Shown: positions 42,929 through 51,227 of the stretch, piece after piece
Position numbering within the stretch: the stretch's first letter is position 1
Layout of the letters: the number at the start of each line of letters is the position of its first letter
Position numbers and translations under genes: made by a program
The notes under the pieces: model-generated
The model's input: only the letters and a program-made list of their open reading frames with translations
Told to the model about the DNA's origin: nothing
Database searches by the model: none
Assembly: GCF_016805985.1 (NCBI RefSeq)
Contig: NZ_CP017661.1
Span: 868,001-932,000, forward strand
Source of the DNA: Microbacterium sp. JZ31
GTDB taxonomy: Bacteria > Actinomycetota > Actinomycetes > Actinomycetales > Microbacteriaceae
DNA length: 64,000 nt
Direction: 5' to 3'

Positions 42929-44686
42929 ATGCCCGCCGCAGGGGCGCCGACGCTGTTCGTGTGGCACTCGCCGCGCACATGGCCCGCCGCGGTCGTGCAG
43001 CTGTGGAACCGCTCGCTGCAGTTCCGCACGATCCTCATCACCACGGCGCTCACCGCCGTCACCATCACGGTCGCGTGCGTCTGGATGGCGCTCGCGATCC
43101 AGAACGACCTGTTCCGCTCGCGCGTCGACGAGGTGCAGTCCGACGCGTCGCGCGCAGTCGGCGAGGCGCAGCGCACCCTGGACGCCTCCGAGGTCGCCGG
43201 CAGCCGGTCGCAGATGCAGGTGCTGTGGAGCCAGGTCACCACGAACATGCGCAGCTTCGCCGCGACCGACCAGATCGCGGCATTCCGCATCGACCGCGCC
43301 CCCGTGGCGCTGGCGCCGCCGGACTTCGGCTTCGGCGGTCTGGCGGCCGAGGCCGTCTCGCCGGGCCTGCGCGAGCGCGTCCAGACGCAGGCGACGTCGC
43401 AGTGGTGGCAGTCGATCGCGATGACGGACACGGACGGCGACGAGATCCCCGGCATCATCGTCGGCCAGCAGCTGCGCGTGCCCAACGTGGGGGCGTACGA
43501 GGTGTACCTCGCATACGACCTCGCGGACGAGGCCGAGACGCTGCTGTTCGTACAGCGCACGCTGTGGGGCTCCGGCGTGGCGATGGTGCTCATCGTCATG
43601 GCGATCCTGTGGGTCGTGCTGCGCGCCCTCGCCACTCCGATCATCGAGGCCTCGGCCACCAGCGCGCGCCTCGCCGCCGGCGACCTCAAGGTGCGCATCC
43701 CCGTGCACGGCGAGGACGAGCTCGCGATCCTGGGACGGTCCTTCAACGCCATGGCCGACAGCATCGAGTCGCAGATCCAGGAGCTGGCCGAGCTCTCGCT
43801 CGTGCAGCAGCGGTTCGTGTCCGACGTGTCGCACGAGCTGCGCACGCCGCTCACCACGATCCGGCTCGCGGCCGACATCATCCACGACCGCCGTGAGGAC
43901 TTCGACGCCACGACGGCGCGCGCCGCCGAGCTGCTGCACGCGCAGGTGGCACGGTTCGAGGGACTGCTCACCGACCTGCTCGAGATCAGCCGGTACGACG
44001 CCGGCTCTGTGCAGCTCGAGCTCGAGGCCACGAGCCTCGCCCATATCGCGGAGGACGTGCTCGAATCGATGCGCCAGGTGGCGGAGCAGCACGGCACCGA
44101 GCTGCGCCTCGTGGCGCCCGGCGGCTACTCTCCGGTCGACATGGATCCGCGCCGCGTGCGGCGCATCCTGCGCAACCTGCTCGGCAACGCGATCGAGCAC
44201 GGCGAGGGCCGGCCGATCGTCGTCACGGTCGACAGCAACCCGCAGGCGGTCGCGGTGGGCGTGCGCGACTACGGCATGGGCATGTCGCCGGAGGACGCGG
44301 AGCGGGTGTTCGACAGGTTCTGGAGGGCGGATCCGTCGCGCAAGCGCACGCTGGGCGGCACGGGCCTCGGCCTGTCCATTGCGCTGGGGGACGCGCGGCT
44401 GCACGGCGGCACGCTCGCGGTGTGGTCGCAGCTGGGCGGCGGCACGAACTTCGTGCTGACGCTGCCGCGCCAGCGGGTCGACGGCGACCAGCCCGTGGAA
44501 CTCGATTCGCCCGTGCCGATCGAGCCGACGGACGAGACGCTGCACGCCGCGTTCGGTGTCACACAGCCGATCCTGACCTTCGACGTGGCGGAGACCGAGC
44601 ACCTGACCGACATCGGGGAGGTCCGCGACCTGCGCGACATCGACGGCGTCGCACCGCGCCGGACCGAGAAGGGGGACGTGCGATGA
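42929..44686 (+). CDS. mtrB: Sensor histidine kinase MtrB
   Basis: A 585-residue kinase. Helices at about 35-57 and 212-232 flank an outer sensor region; HAMP follows, then the H box FVSDVSHELRTPLTTIRL with His302, and N box LRNLLGNAIEHG, G1 VRDYGMGMSPEDAE and G2 GGTGLGLSIAL of the ATPase domain. A C-terminal tail of about 80 residues is hydrophilic. It phosphorylates MtrA. The stop overlaps the lpqB ATG by four bases. Confidence 0.97.
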   Translation: MPAAGAPTLFVWHSPRTWPAAVVQLWNRSLQFRTILITTALTAVTITVACVWMALAIQNDLFRSRVDEVQSDASRAVGEAQRTLDASEVAGSRSQMQVLWSQVTTNMRSFAATDQIAAFRIDRAPVALAPPDFGFGGLAAEAVSPGLRERVQTQATSQWWQSIAMTDTDGDEIPGIIVGQQLRVPNVGAYEVYLAYDLADEAETLLFVQRTLWGSGVAMVLIVMAILWVVLRALATPIIEASATSARLAAGDLKVRIPVHGEDELAILGRSFNAMADSIESQIQELAELSLVQQRFVSDVSHELRTPLTTIRLAADIIHDRREDFDATTARAAELLHAQVARFEGLLTDLLEISRYDAGSVQLELEATSLAHIAEDVLESMRQVAEQHGTELRLVAPGGYSPVDMDPRRVRRILRNLLGNAIEHGEGRPIVVTVDSNPQAVAVGVRDYGMGMSPEDAERVFDRFWRADPSRKRTLGGTGLGLSIALGDARLHGGTLAVWSQLGGGTNFVLTLPRQRVDGDQPVELDSPVPIEPTDETLHAAFGVTQPILTFDVAETEHLTDIGEVRDLRDIDGVAPRRTEKGDVR

Positions 44687-46407
44687 GTCGTCCGGTCGCG
44701 CGCGGCCGCGTCGGGGTGGGCGCGGCGCTGCTCGCGCTCATCCTGGCCCTCGCCGGCTGCACGGGGCTGCCGACGTCCGGTGAGGTGTTCCCGGGCCTGG
44801 AGCCCGGGGCCGCGCCCGACGAGGCGCCCGTGCAGCTCTACGCGATCGCGCCGACGCGCGGCGCGACCCCCGAGCAGATCGTGAACGGCTTCATCGAGGC
44901 GGCGATCTCGCCGCTCGACGGCTGGGAGACCGCCCGCCTGTTCCTCGCGGGCGAGCTCGCCGGCTCGTGGCGGCCCGAGGCCGGCGTGATCGTGGACGTC
45001 GCCGACGCGCGTGAGGTGCAGGTCGACGAGGAGGCCGGGCGCGTGACCCTCACCGTCACGCCCACCGCGACGGTCGACGAGCACGGCTCGTACGCGACCT
45101 CGTCCGCGGGGCCGATCGAGCTGAGCTACCGGCTCGCCCAGCGCGACGACGGCGAATGGCGCATCGTGGAGGCGCCGGAGGGCATCATCCTCGACCAGCA
45201 GCAGTTCCCCGACGTCTACAGCGACCACGCCCTGCAGTACTTCGACCCCACGTGGACCTACCTCGTGCCGGATGTGCGCTGGTTCCCCGCGAGCGGCAAC
45301 ACGGCGACGTACGTGGTGCGCGAGCTCGTGAACGGCGCTCCCAGCGCCTGGCTGTCGGGGTCGGTGGCGAGCGCGTTCGGGCAGGACATCAGACTCGATC
45401 CGGATGCGGTGCCGGTCGACACCGACGGCGTCGCGCACGTCGGGTTGAACGCCGTCGCGGCGGGCGCCGACACCACCGCGCTCGGGCGCATGATGACGCA
45501 GCTGACGGAGAGCCTGGCGAACGCCGACGTGCGGGACGTGCGCCTGACGATCGCGGAGCAGCCGGATGCGGTCGTGGACGTGGAGCCGGTGCGTACCGCG
45601 CAGACCCGCCCCGACTCGCGACCGCTCGTGCTCCGCTCGGGCGAGTTCGGCTTCCTCTCCGGCGGCGACCTCACCCCGATCGACGGGCTCAGCGAGGCGA
45701 TCGAGGACATGGCGGGCACGATCGACTCGATCACGGTCGCCCCCGATCAGCGGACCGCGGCGGTGCGCCAGTCGACGGGCATCGTCTACCGCGTCACTTC
45801 GGAGAGCCCCGATCAGGTCGACGCCGAGCGGGAGAACCTGATCCCGCCCATGATCGACCCGTTCGGATACGTCTGGACGGTGCCGTCGGACGATCCGACC
45901 GCGATCCGGGCATGGGACCCCGATCTCGAGCCGATCGCGATCACGGACGGACTGGGGGAGGCCACGAGCGTGCGCGAGATGGCGATGTCGCGCGACGGCA
46001 CGCGCGTCGCGGCGCTGGTCGCGAGCGGCGGGCAGCATGTCGTCGTTGTCGCGAGCGTGCGGCGCGACCGCACCGGAAAGCCGACGGGCCTCGGGGAGGC
46101 GACGCGCACGACCGTGCTCCCTCAGCCCGGGGTGTCCATCGCGTGGATCGAGGACACGCGCCTCGGCATCGTGGCGGGCCAGGACGACACCTGGTACGTG
46201 TTCGAGCAGCAGGTCGGGGGACCGTCGCAGCGCTCGATCGCGCCGACCGACACCGCCACGATCGAGTACGGCACGGCCGACTCCGCCGTGCGCCTGCGCG
46301 GCGCCGACGGGCTGCTCTACACGCGCCGCGGCTCCTCGTGGCAGCAGACCGGCGCCGAGGTGTCGGTTCTCGCGACGCAGATGGGGACGCCGCAGGGCGC
46401 CGACTGA
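44683..46407 (+). CDS. lpqB: Lipoprotein LpqB, MtrB partner
   Basis: A 574-residue lipoprotein with lipobox LALAGC and modified Cys26. A GerMN-like region (about 195-320) and a C-terminal beta-propeller-like domain follow (PMIDPFGYVWTVPSDDPTA and EMAMSRDGTRVAALVAS segments). LpqB binds the outer domain of MtrB and modulates the kinase. The ATGA overlap with mtrB supports joint expression. Confidence 0.95.
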   Translation: MSRPVARGRVGVGAALLALILALAGCTGLPTSGEVFPGLEPGAAPDEAPVQLYAIAPTRGATPEQIVNGFIEAAISPLDGWETARLFLAGELAGSWRPEAGVIVDVADAREVQVDEEAGRVTLTVTPTATVDEHGSYATSSAGPIELSYRLAQRDDGEWRIVEAPEGIILDQQQFPDVYSDHALQYFDPTWTYLVPDVRWFPASGNTATYVVRELVNGAPSAWLSGSVASAFGQDIRLDPDAVPVDTDGVAHVGLNAVAAGADTTALGRMMTQLTESLANADVRDVRLTIAEQPDAVVDVEPVRTAQTRPDSRPLVLRSGEFGFLSGGDLTPIDGLSEAIEDMAGTIDSITVAPDQRTAAVRQSTGIVYRVTSESPDQVDAERENLIPPMIDPFGYVWTVPSDDPTAIRAWDPDLEPIAITDGLGEATSVREMAMSRDGTRVAALVASGGQHVVVVASVRRDRTGKPTGLGEATRTTVLPQPGVSIAWIEDTRLGIVAGQDDTWYVFEQQVGGPSQRSIAPTDTATIEYGTADSAVRLRGADGLLYTRRGSSWQQTGAEVSVLATQMGTPQGAD

Positions 46408-46508
46408 ACCGGCGCGCGCCCTCGTCCACAGCGCGGATCTCGAGGGCGTCTCCCGGGCGGCGGCGGACGAGCGGACCCGGCGCCGCCCGGGATCGGGATC
46501 CTGGGCGG

Positions 46509-47201
46509 ATGGCCGACATCCGCGACAGGGCGCGCGAGGCGTGCGCCGAGGCCGTCGCCCTCCTGCTTCCCGTCTCGTGCGCGGGATGCGGGCTCCACGG
46601 CACCGCGCTGTGCGCCCCGTGCCGCCGTGCCCTGCGCCCCGCGCCTCGGCGTCGTGATGCGCAGGGACTCGCCGTCTGGAGCGGCCTCGCGTTCGAGGGG
46701 CCCGGGGCCCGCGCGCTGCGGGCGCTGAAGGAACGCGGCCGCACCGACGTGGCGCGGATGCTCGCGCCCGCGCTGCGCGAGGCGCTGCGCGCGGCGGTGA
46801 CCGGCGCGCGTCGTCCGATCGTCGTCGTCCCCGTGCCCACGAGCCGCGCCGCGATGCGCCGCCGCGGGTATCGCGTACCGGAGCTCGTCGCCCGTCGCGC
46901 GGGCATCCGCCCCGCCCGGCTGCTCGTCGTCAGCCGCCTGACCGCCGACCAGCGCGCGCTCGGCCGAGCCGGGCGCGCGCGCAATGCCGCGGGCAGCATG
47001 CGCGCTCGCCCGGGTGCGGAAGGGCTCGACATCGTGCTCGTGGACGACGTGCTCACGACGGGCGCCACCCTCGCTGAGGCGCGCCGCGCGCTCGAGTCGG
47101 CCGGAGCCCGCGTCGTGGCGGCGGCCGTGATCGCGGACACGCCGCTGCGGCAGAGCAGACCGGGGTCGACGGAATCCGACGAATGGGCCGATAGTGCGTG
47201 A
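46509..47201 (+). CDS. comF: ComF family phosphoribosyltransferase-like protein
   Basis: A 230-residue protein. N-terminal Cys pairs (CAGCGLHGTALCAPC, about 24-38) could bind zinc. The phosphoribosyltransferase domain has PVPTSRAAMRRRGYRVPELVA core and the PRPP motif IVLVDDVLTTGATL (about 177-190). ComF acts in DNA uptake in competent bacteria; its role here is not known. The preceding 101 bp after lpqB carry no gene. Its stop overlaps the hpf -35 box. Confidence 0.9.
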   Translation: MADIRDRAREACAEAVALLLPVSCAGCGLHGTALCAPCRRALRPAPRRRDAQGLAVWSGLAFEGPGARALRALKERGRTDVARMLAPALREALRAAVTGARRPIVVVPVPTSRAAMRRRGYRVPELVARRAGIRPARLLVVSRLTADQRALGRAGRARNAAGSMRARPGAEGLDIVLVDDVLTTGATLAEARRALESAGARVVAAAVIADTPLRQSRPGSTESDEWADSA

Positions 47202-47226
47202 CACGCGTCGCGCGTCGGTCTACGGT
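47198..47226 (+). promoter_or_regulatory. Candidate hpf promoter
   Basis: GTGACA (47198-47203) and TACGGT (47221-47226) are spaced by 17 bases. Start would be near 47233, giving a leader of about 105 nt ending in GGGAGG. The -35 box overlaps the comF stop codon. Confidence 0.5.
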
Positions 47227-47337
47227 AGGGCATCACAGCCCGGGCTCGCCCGGGGGAACACGACCGAGGTCCGCTCATCCGGACGAGGTGCCGGAGACTG
47301 TGCGGACCGAGAGGTCTCACTTGAAACGGGAGGCACG

Positions 47338-48003
47338 ATGGAAACGAACATCTCTGGAGTCGGCGTGGGGATCACCGACCGTTTCCGATCCGTGGTCGAG
47401 GAGAAGAGCGCCCGCATCGCGGGCCTCGCACCGCGCGCACTGCGACTCGAGGTCAAGGTCACGCATCAGAGCCATCGCAACGGGCGCATGGAGGACGACG
47501 TCGTCGAGCTCACGGTGATCGGCAAGGGCCCCGTGGTGCGAGCGGAGGCGTGCGCGGGGGACAAGTTCGCCGCGCTCGACATCGCGCTCGACAAGCTCGC
47601 CGAGCAGCTGCGGCGCGCGAAGGACAAGCGCGTCACGGGCCGCCTGCATCCGCGCGGCGCGCACTACGAGAAGGGCTCCGGGTCCCTCGAGGGCATCGAC
47701 GTCGAGCCCGCCACGGCGGACGTGCTGCGCGCGGTCGCGACGGGCGAGGTCCCCGTCGTCGCGGAGGGCGAGGAGGAAGAGGAGTACAGCCCGGTCGTCA
47801 TCCGCACCAAGACGTTCGATCCCGAGTGGATGACGGTCGAGGAGGCCGTCGACCGCATGGAGCTCGTCGGGCACGACTTCTTCCTGTTCATCGACGCGCG
47901 CACCGACCATCCGAGCGTCGTCTACCGACGCCGCGGCTGGGACTACGGCGTGATCTCGCTCACCGCCACCGCGCCGCCCGAGGCCACGCAGCTCGCCTCC
48001 TAG
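47338..48003 (+). CDS. hpf: Ribosome hibernation promoting factor, long form
   Basis: A 221-residue long-type HPF. Residues 1-105 are the S30AE ribosome-binding domain (ISGVGVGITDRFRSVVEEK at the start); after an acidic linker (EGEEEEEYSP) the C-terminal dimerisation domain covers about 160-215 (VIRTKTFDPEWMTVEEAV and FLFIDARTDHPSVVYRRR). It dimerises 70S ribosomes into inactive 100S particles in stress. Its gene lies directly before secA in many actinobacteria, but here is separated by four genes. Confidence 0.96.
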   Translation: METNISGVGVGITDRFRSVVEEKSARIAGLAPRALRLEVKVTHQSHRNGRMEDDVVELTVIGKGPVVRAEACAGDKFAALDIALDKLAEQLRRAKDKRVTGRLHPRGAHYEKGSGSLEGIDVEPATADVLRAVATGEVPVVAEGEEEEEYSPVVIRTKTFDPEWMTVEEAVDRMELVGHDFFLFIDARTDHPSVVYRRRGWDYGVISLTATAPPEATQLAS

Positions 48004-48027
48004 GAACCCGAGCCCAGGAGGGGAACG

Positions 48028-48063
48028 AAGGGGACCCGGTCCGACTCGGACCGGGTCCCCTTT
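48028..48063 (+). terminator. Strong terminator after hpf
   Basis: GGGGACCCGGTCCGA pairs perfectly with TCGGACCGGGTCCCC around one central base, with AA before and TTT after, so the stem ends in a short T run for the hpf strand. It also faces the convergent coiled-coil gene, which stops at 48082. Confidence 0.88.
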
Positions 48064-48081
48064 CGCGTCACGGTGCCGGCT

Positions 48082-49425
48082 TCAGTCGAAGATGTCGCCC
48101 ATCAGCCCGCCGAGCAGCAGGCCGCCGACGACGGGGCCCAGGATGTCGCCGCCCCCGCCGTAGCCGCGGCCGCGGCGTCCGCCGCCCCAGCCGCCGCCCC
48201 AGTCGTCGCCGTCGGGGCGTCCCGAGTCGATGTCGCGCTGCGCGGCCTGCAGCGCCTCGCTCGCGAGCTGCTGCACCCGGCGGGCGAGGGAGAGCGCCTG
48301 CTCGCGGGAGTCCTCGGGCACGACGAGCGGGTCGACCTCAGCGCGCAGGCGCTGCGCCTCCGCGAGCCGCGTGCGCGCATCCGCGCCGATGTAGCCGCGG
48401 TGTCCCGAGATCACGCTGTTCGCCACCGCGATCGCATGGTCGGCGGCGTCGACCGCGTGGTGGACCTGGTCGATCGACGGCAGCGGACGGGCGGCGCGCT
48501 GACGGGCCTTCTCGACCGCCGCGTCGAGTGCCGCGTTCGCGTCGCGCAGCGCCGCGAGGTCCTCGAACGGATCGCTCGGCGTCCCGGGGCCGGGCAGCGC
48601 CGCGAGCGCGGCCTCGAGTGCCGCCACCGCGGCGCTCACCTCGGCCGCGTGCGGCGCGCCGGACTGCGTGAGCGGACGGGCGGCGACGATGTCCTGCCGC
48701 GAGTCGGCGATGACGTCGGCGAGCGTCGACTGCGCGCGCAGCGCCTCGATCTCGAAGTCCTCGACGCCGTCGATGATGGTGCCCGCGCGACGCACGGCCT
48801 CGGTCGCGGTCTCGAGCGCGACGTTCGCCTCCTCCGGGCGGCGCGCCTCGCGGCGCCGCACCGACACGTCGGCGCTGTGCAGGGCGAACTCCAGGAGCTG
48901 CTCGGCCTCGTCCGGGTTCGCCGAGACGCGGTGCAGCGCGGCGGCGCTGTAGCGGCCGGCGAGCCGCGAGACGGTCTCGCGCGTGAGCGGCAGGCGCGCG
49001 CGCAGCCGCTCGACGTCGTCCCGGATCCCCTCGATGATCTGCGGCGCCTGGCGCACGAGCGCGACCTTGTCGCGCAGCGCCTCCGTCCGCTCGTCGAGCA
49101 CATCCTCCGCCCACTCGCACAGCTGGATGATGCGCGCGTTGCGCGTGCGCAGCTCCTCCGCCGTGTCGGGGATCTCGTCGTGATTGAGCTGGTGGAGGTG
49201 GAACGCCTCGGACAGGTGCGTCCGCACGGCCGTCAGGCCCTCGCGCAGCGCCTTCGTCGGGTTCTCGCCGAGCTCGGCGACCGCGAACTCGAGCTCGTCG
49301 GACGTCGTGCGGATGCGCTCGTCGGCGCCGACCAGCGCCGCGCGGGCGCGCCGCGCGAGATCGTCGTCCTGCGCCTGTCGCGCCGCCTCTTCCTCGCGCT
49401 TGCGCCTGCCCCAGAATCCGGCCAT
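48082..49425 (-). CDS. Coiled-coil protein of unknown function with Gly-rich tail
   Basis: A 447-residue protein without signal peptide. After a basic start (MAGFWGRRKREEEAARQ) it is almost all alpha helix with long heptad-like stretches of Ala, Leu, Glu and Arg (about 15-395). The tail is Gly-rich (DDWGGGWGGGRRGRGYGGGG) and ends with a short hydrophobic piece, ILGPVVGGLLLGGLMGDIFD. The tail looks like the end of TPM-domain proteins, but no TPM domain is present. I do not recognise a function. Confidence 0.8.
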   Translation of the reverse strand: MAGFWGRRKREEEAARQAQDDDLARRARAALVGADERIRTTSDELEFAVAELGENPTKALREGLTAVRTHLSEAFHLHQLNHDEIPDTAEELRTRNARIIQLCEWAEDVLDERTEALRDKVALVRQAPQIIEGIRDDVERLRARLPLTRETVSRLAGRYSAAALHRVSANPDEAEQLLEFALHSADVSVRRREARRPEEANVALETATEAVRRAGTIIDGVEDFEIEALRAQSTLADVIADSRQDIVAARPLTQSGAPHAAEVSAAVAALEAALAALPGPGTPSDPFEDLAALRDANAALDAAVEKARQRAARPLPSIDQVHHAVDAADHAIAVANSVISGHRGYIGADARTRLAEAQRLRAEVDPLVVPEDSREQALSLARRVQQLASEALQAAQRDIDSGRPDGDDWGGGWGGGRRGRGYGGGGDILGPVVGGLLLGGLMGDIFD

Positions 49426-49496
49426 GCGTCGATCCTATGGTCCGACGGCGACGCGCGACCGAGTGCTTCGCCGCAGGCGGAACGCTCGTTCGGGCG

Positions 49497-50093
49497 CTAC
49501 GCGACGGCGGCGCGTGCGGGGCGGCCCCGCCGCGGGCGCTCGGTCGACAGATCCAGTGCGAGCGCGTGATCCGGATGCGCCGCCAGCCGCCGCTCGCTGT
49601 GATCGAGCCACCGCACCTCGGCCTCGGCCGCGAAGACCATCGAGTCGAGGACGAGCGAGGACGCGATCGCCTCCGGCGTGTCCGGGTCCGGATTCGCCTG
49701 CTTCGTGCGCTGCAGCTCCTGCAGGCGTGCGAGCGTCGCGCTGCGCTGCGCCTGGATCACGGCGGCGACGTCCACGCCCGGAAGGGTCGCGGCCAGCGCG
49801 AGTTTCATGGCGAGCTCGTCGCGCGCGGCCTGACCGCGGTCGACGGCGGTCGACAGCCACGCGCGCACCTGCGCGCGGCCCGCGTCGGCGATCTGCCAGT
49901 AGACGTGGCCCTGCTCGTCGGCCGCCACGCGCGTCACGAGCCCGTCGCGCTCGAGGCGCTCGAGCGTGTTGTAGATCTGCCCGACGTTCAGGGCCCACGT
50001 GCCGCCCGTGCGGCGCTCGAACTCCGCGCGCAGCTGATAGCCGTAGCACGGCGCCTGGTCGAGGATCGCGAGCAGGCTCTGACGCACCGACAT
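49497..50093 (-). CDS. PadR family transcriptional regulator
   Basis: A 198-residue regulator. The PadR winged helix starts MSVRQSLLAILDQAPCYGYQL and continues with GGTWALNVGQIYNTLERLERDGLV (core GQIYNTLERLERDGLV, about 38-53), followed by a helical dimerisation domain of the Vir type. GGGAGGAG precedes the ATG. Two direct repeats in its promoter suggest self-repression. No transporter gene, the usual PadR target, is adjacent. Confidence 0.92.
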   Translation of the reverse strand: MSVRQSLLAILDQAPCYGYQLRAEFERRTGGTWALNVGQIYNTLERLERDGLVTRVAADEQGHVYWQIADAGRAQVRAWLSTAVDRGQAARDELAMKLALAATLPGVDVAAVIQAQRSATLARLQELQRTKQANPDPDTPEAIASSLVLDSMVFAAEAEVRWLDHSERRLAAHPDHALALDLSTERPRRGRPARAAVA

Positions 50094-50122
50094 CCCGACT
50101 CCTCCCGCTCGCTCAAAGGATA

Positions 50123-50152
50123 TGCATACCGGGAAAATGCATACCAGGCAAA
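50123..50152 (-). promoter_or_regulatory. PadR promoter with direct-repeat operator
   Basis: On the minus strand TTGCCT (50152-50147) and TATGCA (50129-50124) are 17 bases apart, a good sigma-70 promoter. The plus-strand repeats ATGCATACCGGG (50123-50134) and ATGCATACCAGG (50138-50149) are 15 bases apart and cover the -10 and spacer, as expected for a repressor site. The patch is AT-rich for this genome. Confidence 0.65.
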
Positions 50153-50270
50153 TATTCCCGCCGGGCGGCCGTCCGGCATCGCGGCGACGACGTCGCACGG
50201 ATCGGAAGGCGGTCGGCGGCGGTTTGCCTGCTCGTCACCGTGTGGTCACCGGAATCACGGAACGTGTCGG

Positions 50271-50276
50271 TAGCAT
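50271..50276 (+). promoter_or_regulatory. -10 box, leaderless start of the phosphodiesterase-like gene
   Basis: TAGCAT ends seven bases before the ATG at 50284 with no ribosome site between them. Confidence 0.45.
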
Positions 50277-50283
50277 CGCGCGC

Positions 50284-51221
50284 ATGTCCGACCCGCACGC
50301 GTTCCGGATCGCCGAATACGCTCGCCCGAGTCACATGCTCGTCCACCTCAGCGACACCCACCTGCGCTCCGGGACGGGGGTCTTCGGGATCGACGCGGCC
50401 GCGAACGTCGAGCGGATCATGGCCGAGCTCGAGCGATCGGGGGACGCCCCGATGCGCTCGTGTTCACGGGGGATCTCGCCGACCTGGGGGAGGCGGAGTC
50501 GTACGCGCGCCTGCGTGCGGCGGTCGAGCCCACCGCGCAGCGCCTCGGTGCCCGCGTGATCTGGGTGATGGGCAATCACGACGACCGCGACGTGTTCCGC
50601 CGCGAGCTGCTCGACGGATCCGGCGATGCGCCCGTCGACGCCGTGTACGACGTCGACGGGCTGCGCGTCATCGTGCTCGACACGTCGGTGCCGGGTGCGC
50701 ATCACGGGGAGATCAGCGACGCCCAGCTCGACTGGCTGACGCTCGAGCTGTCTATCCCGGCCCCGCACGGCACGATCCTCGCGATGCACCACCCGCCCGT
50801 TCCGTGCGTGCTCGACCTCGCGACCCTCGTCGAGCTGCGGGAGCAGCACCGGCTCGCCGCGGTCCTGCGCGGCAGCGACGTGCGCGCGATCCTGGCCGGT
50901 CATGTGCACTTCTCGACCTCGGCGACGTTCGCCGGCATCCCCGTCTCGGTCGCATCCGCGACGTGCTACACGCAGGATCTGGGGGTGGGCGACGGTGGGA
51001 TGCGCCCGCGGGACGGCGGGCAGTCGTACAACCTCGTGCACGTGTACGACGAGACGGTCGTGCACTCGGTCGTGCCGTTCGCGGATGCGGCTCCCGCCGA
51101 GATCACGACCGCCGAGGAGACGCGGCGACGGCTCGCCGACGCCGGGGTCGTGATCCCGGATTCGACCGCCAGGGCGCGGTGGGAGCGGATCGCCTCGCCG
51201 TCGGTGCCGGCGCGCGGCTGA
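50284..51221 (+). CDS. Calcineurin-like (CpdA-type) phosphodiesterase, apparent frameshift
   Basis: With one base restored this is a 312-residue metallophosphoesterase. The first frame carries the metal motif [10 protein letters not shown] (about 20-29) and is open to 50559; the second frame, open from before 50460, carries [20 protein letters not shown] and AGHVHFST. The join is in or near the C-run at 50446-50451: the expected [11 protein letters not shown] needs one more base there. Family members hydrolyse cyclic nucleotides or other phosphodiesters. Whole motif set is present across the two frames, so the break is recent or a sequencing error. It ends six bases before the convergent Stealth gene. 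Confidence 0.75.
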
Positions 51222-51227
51222 GTCGGC

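Noticed and set aside
44269..46038. Minus-strand open frame opposite lpqB
   Set aside because: Antisense to a lipoprotein gene with a perfect lipobox; composition typical of shadow frames.
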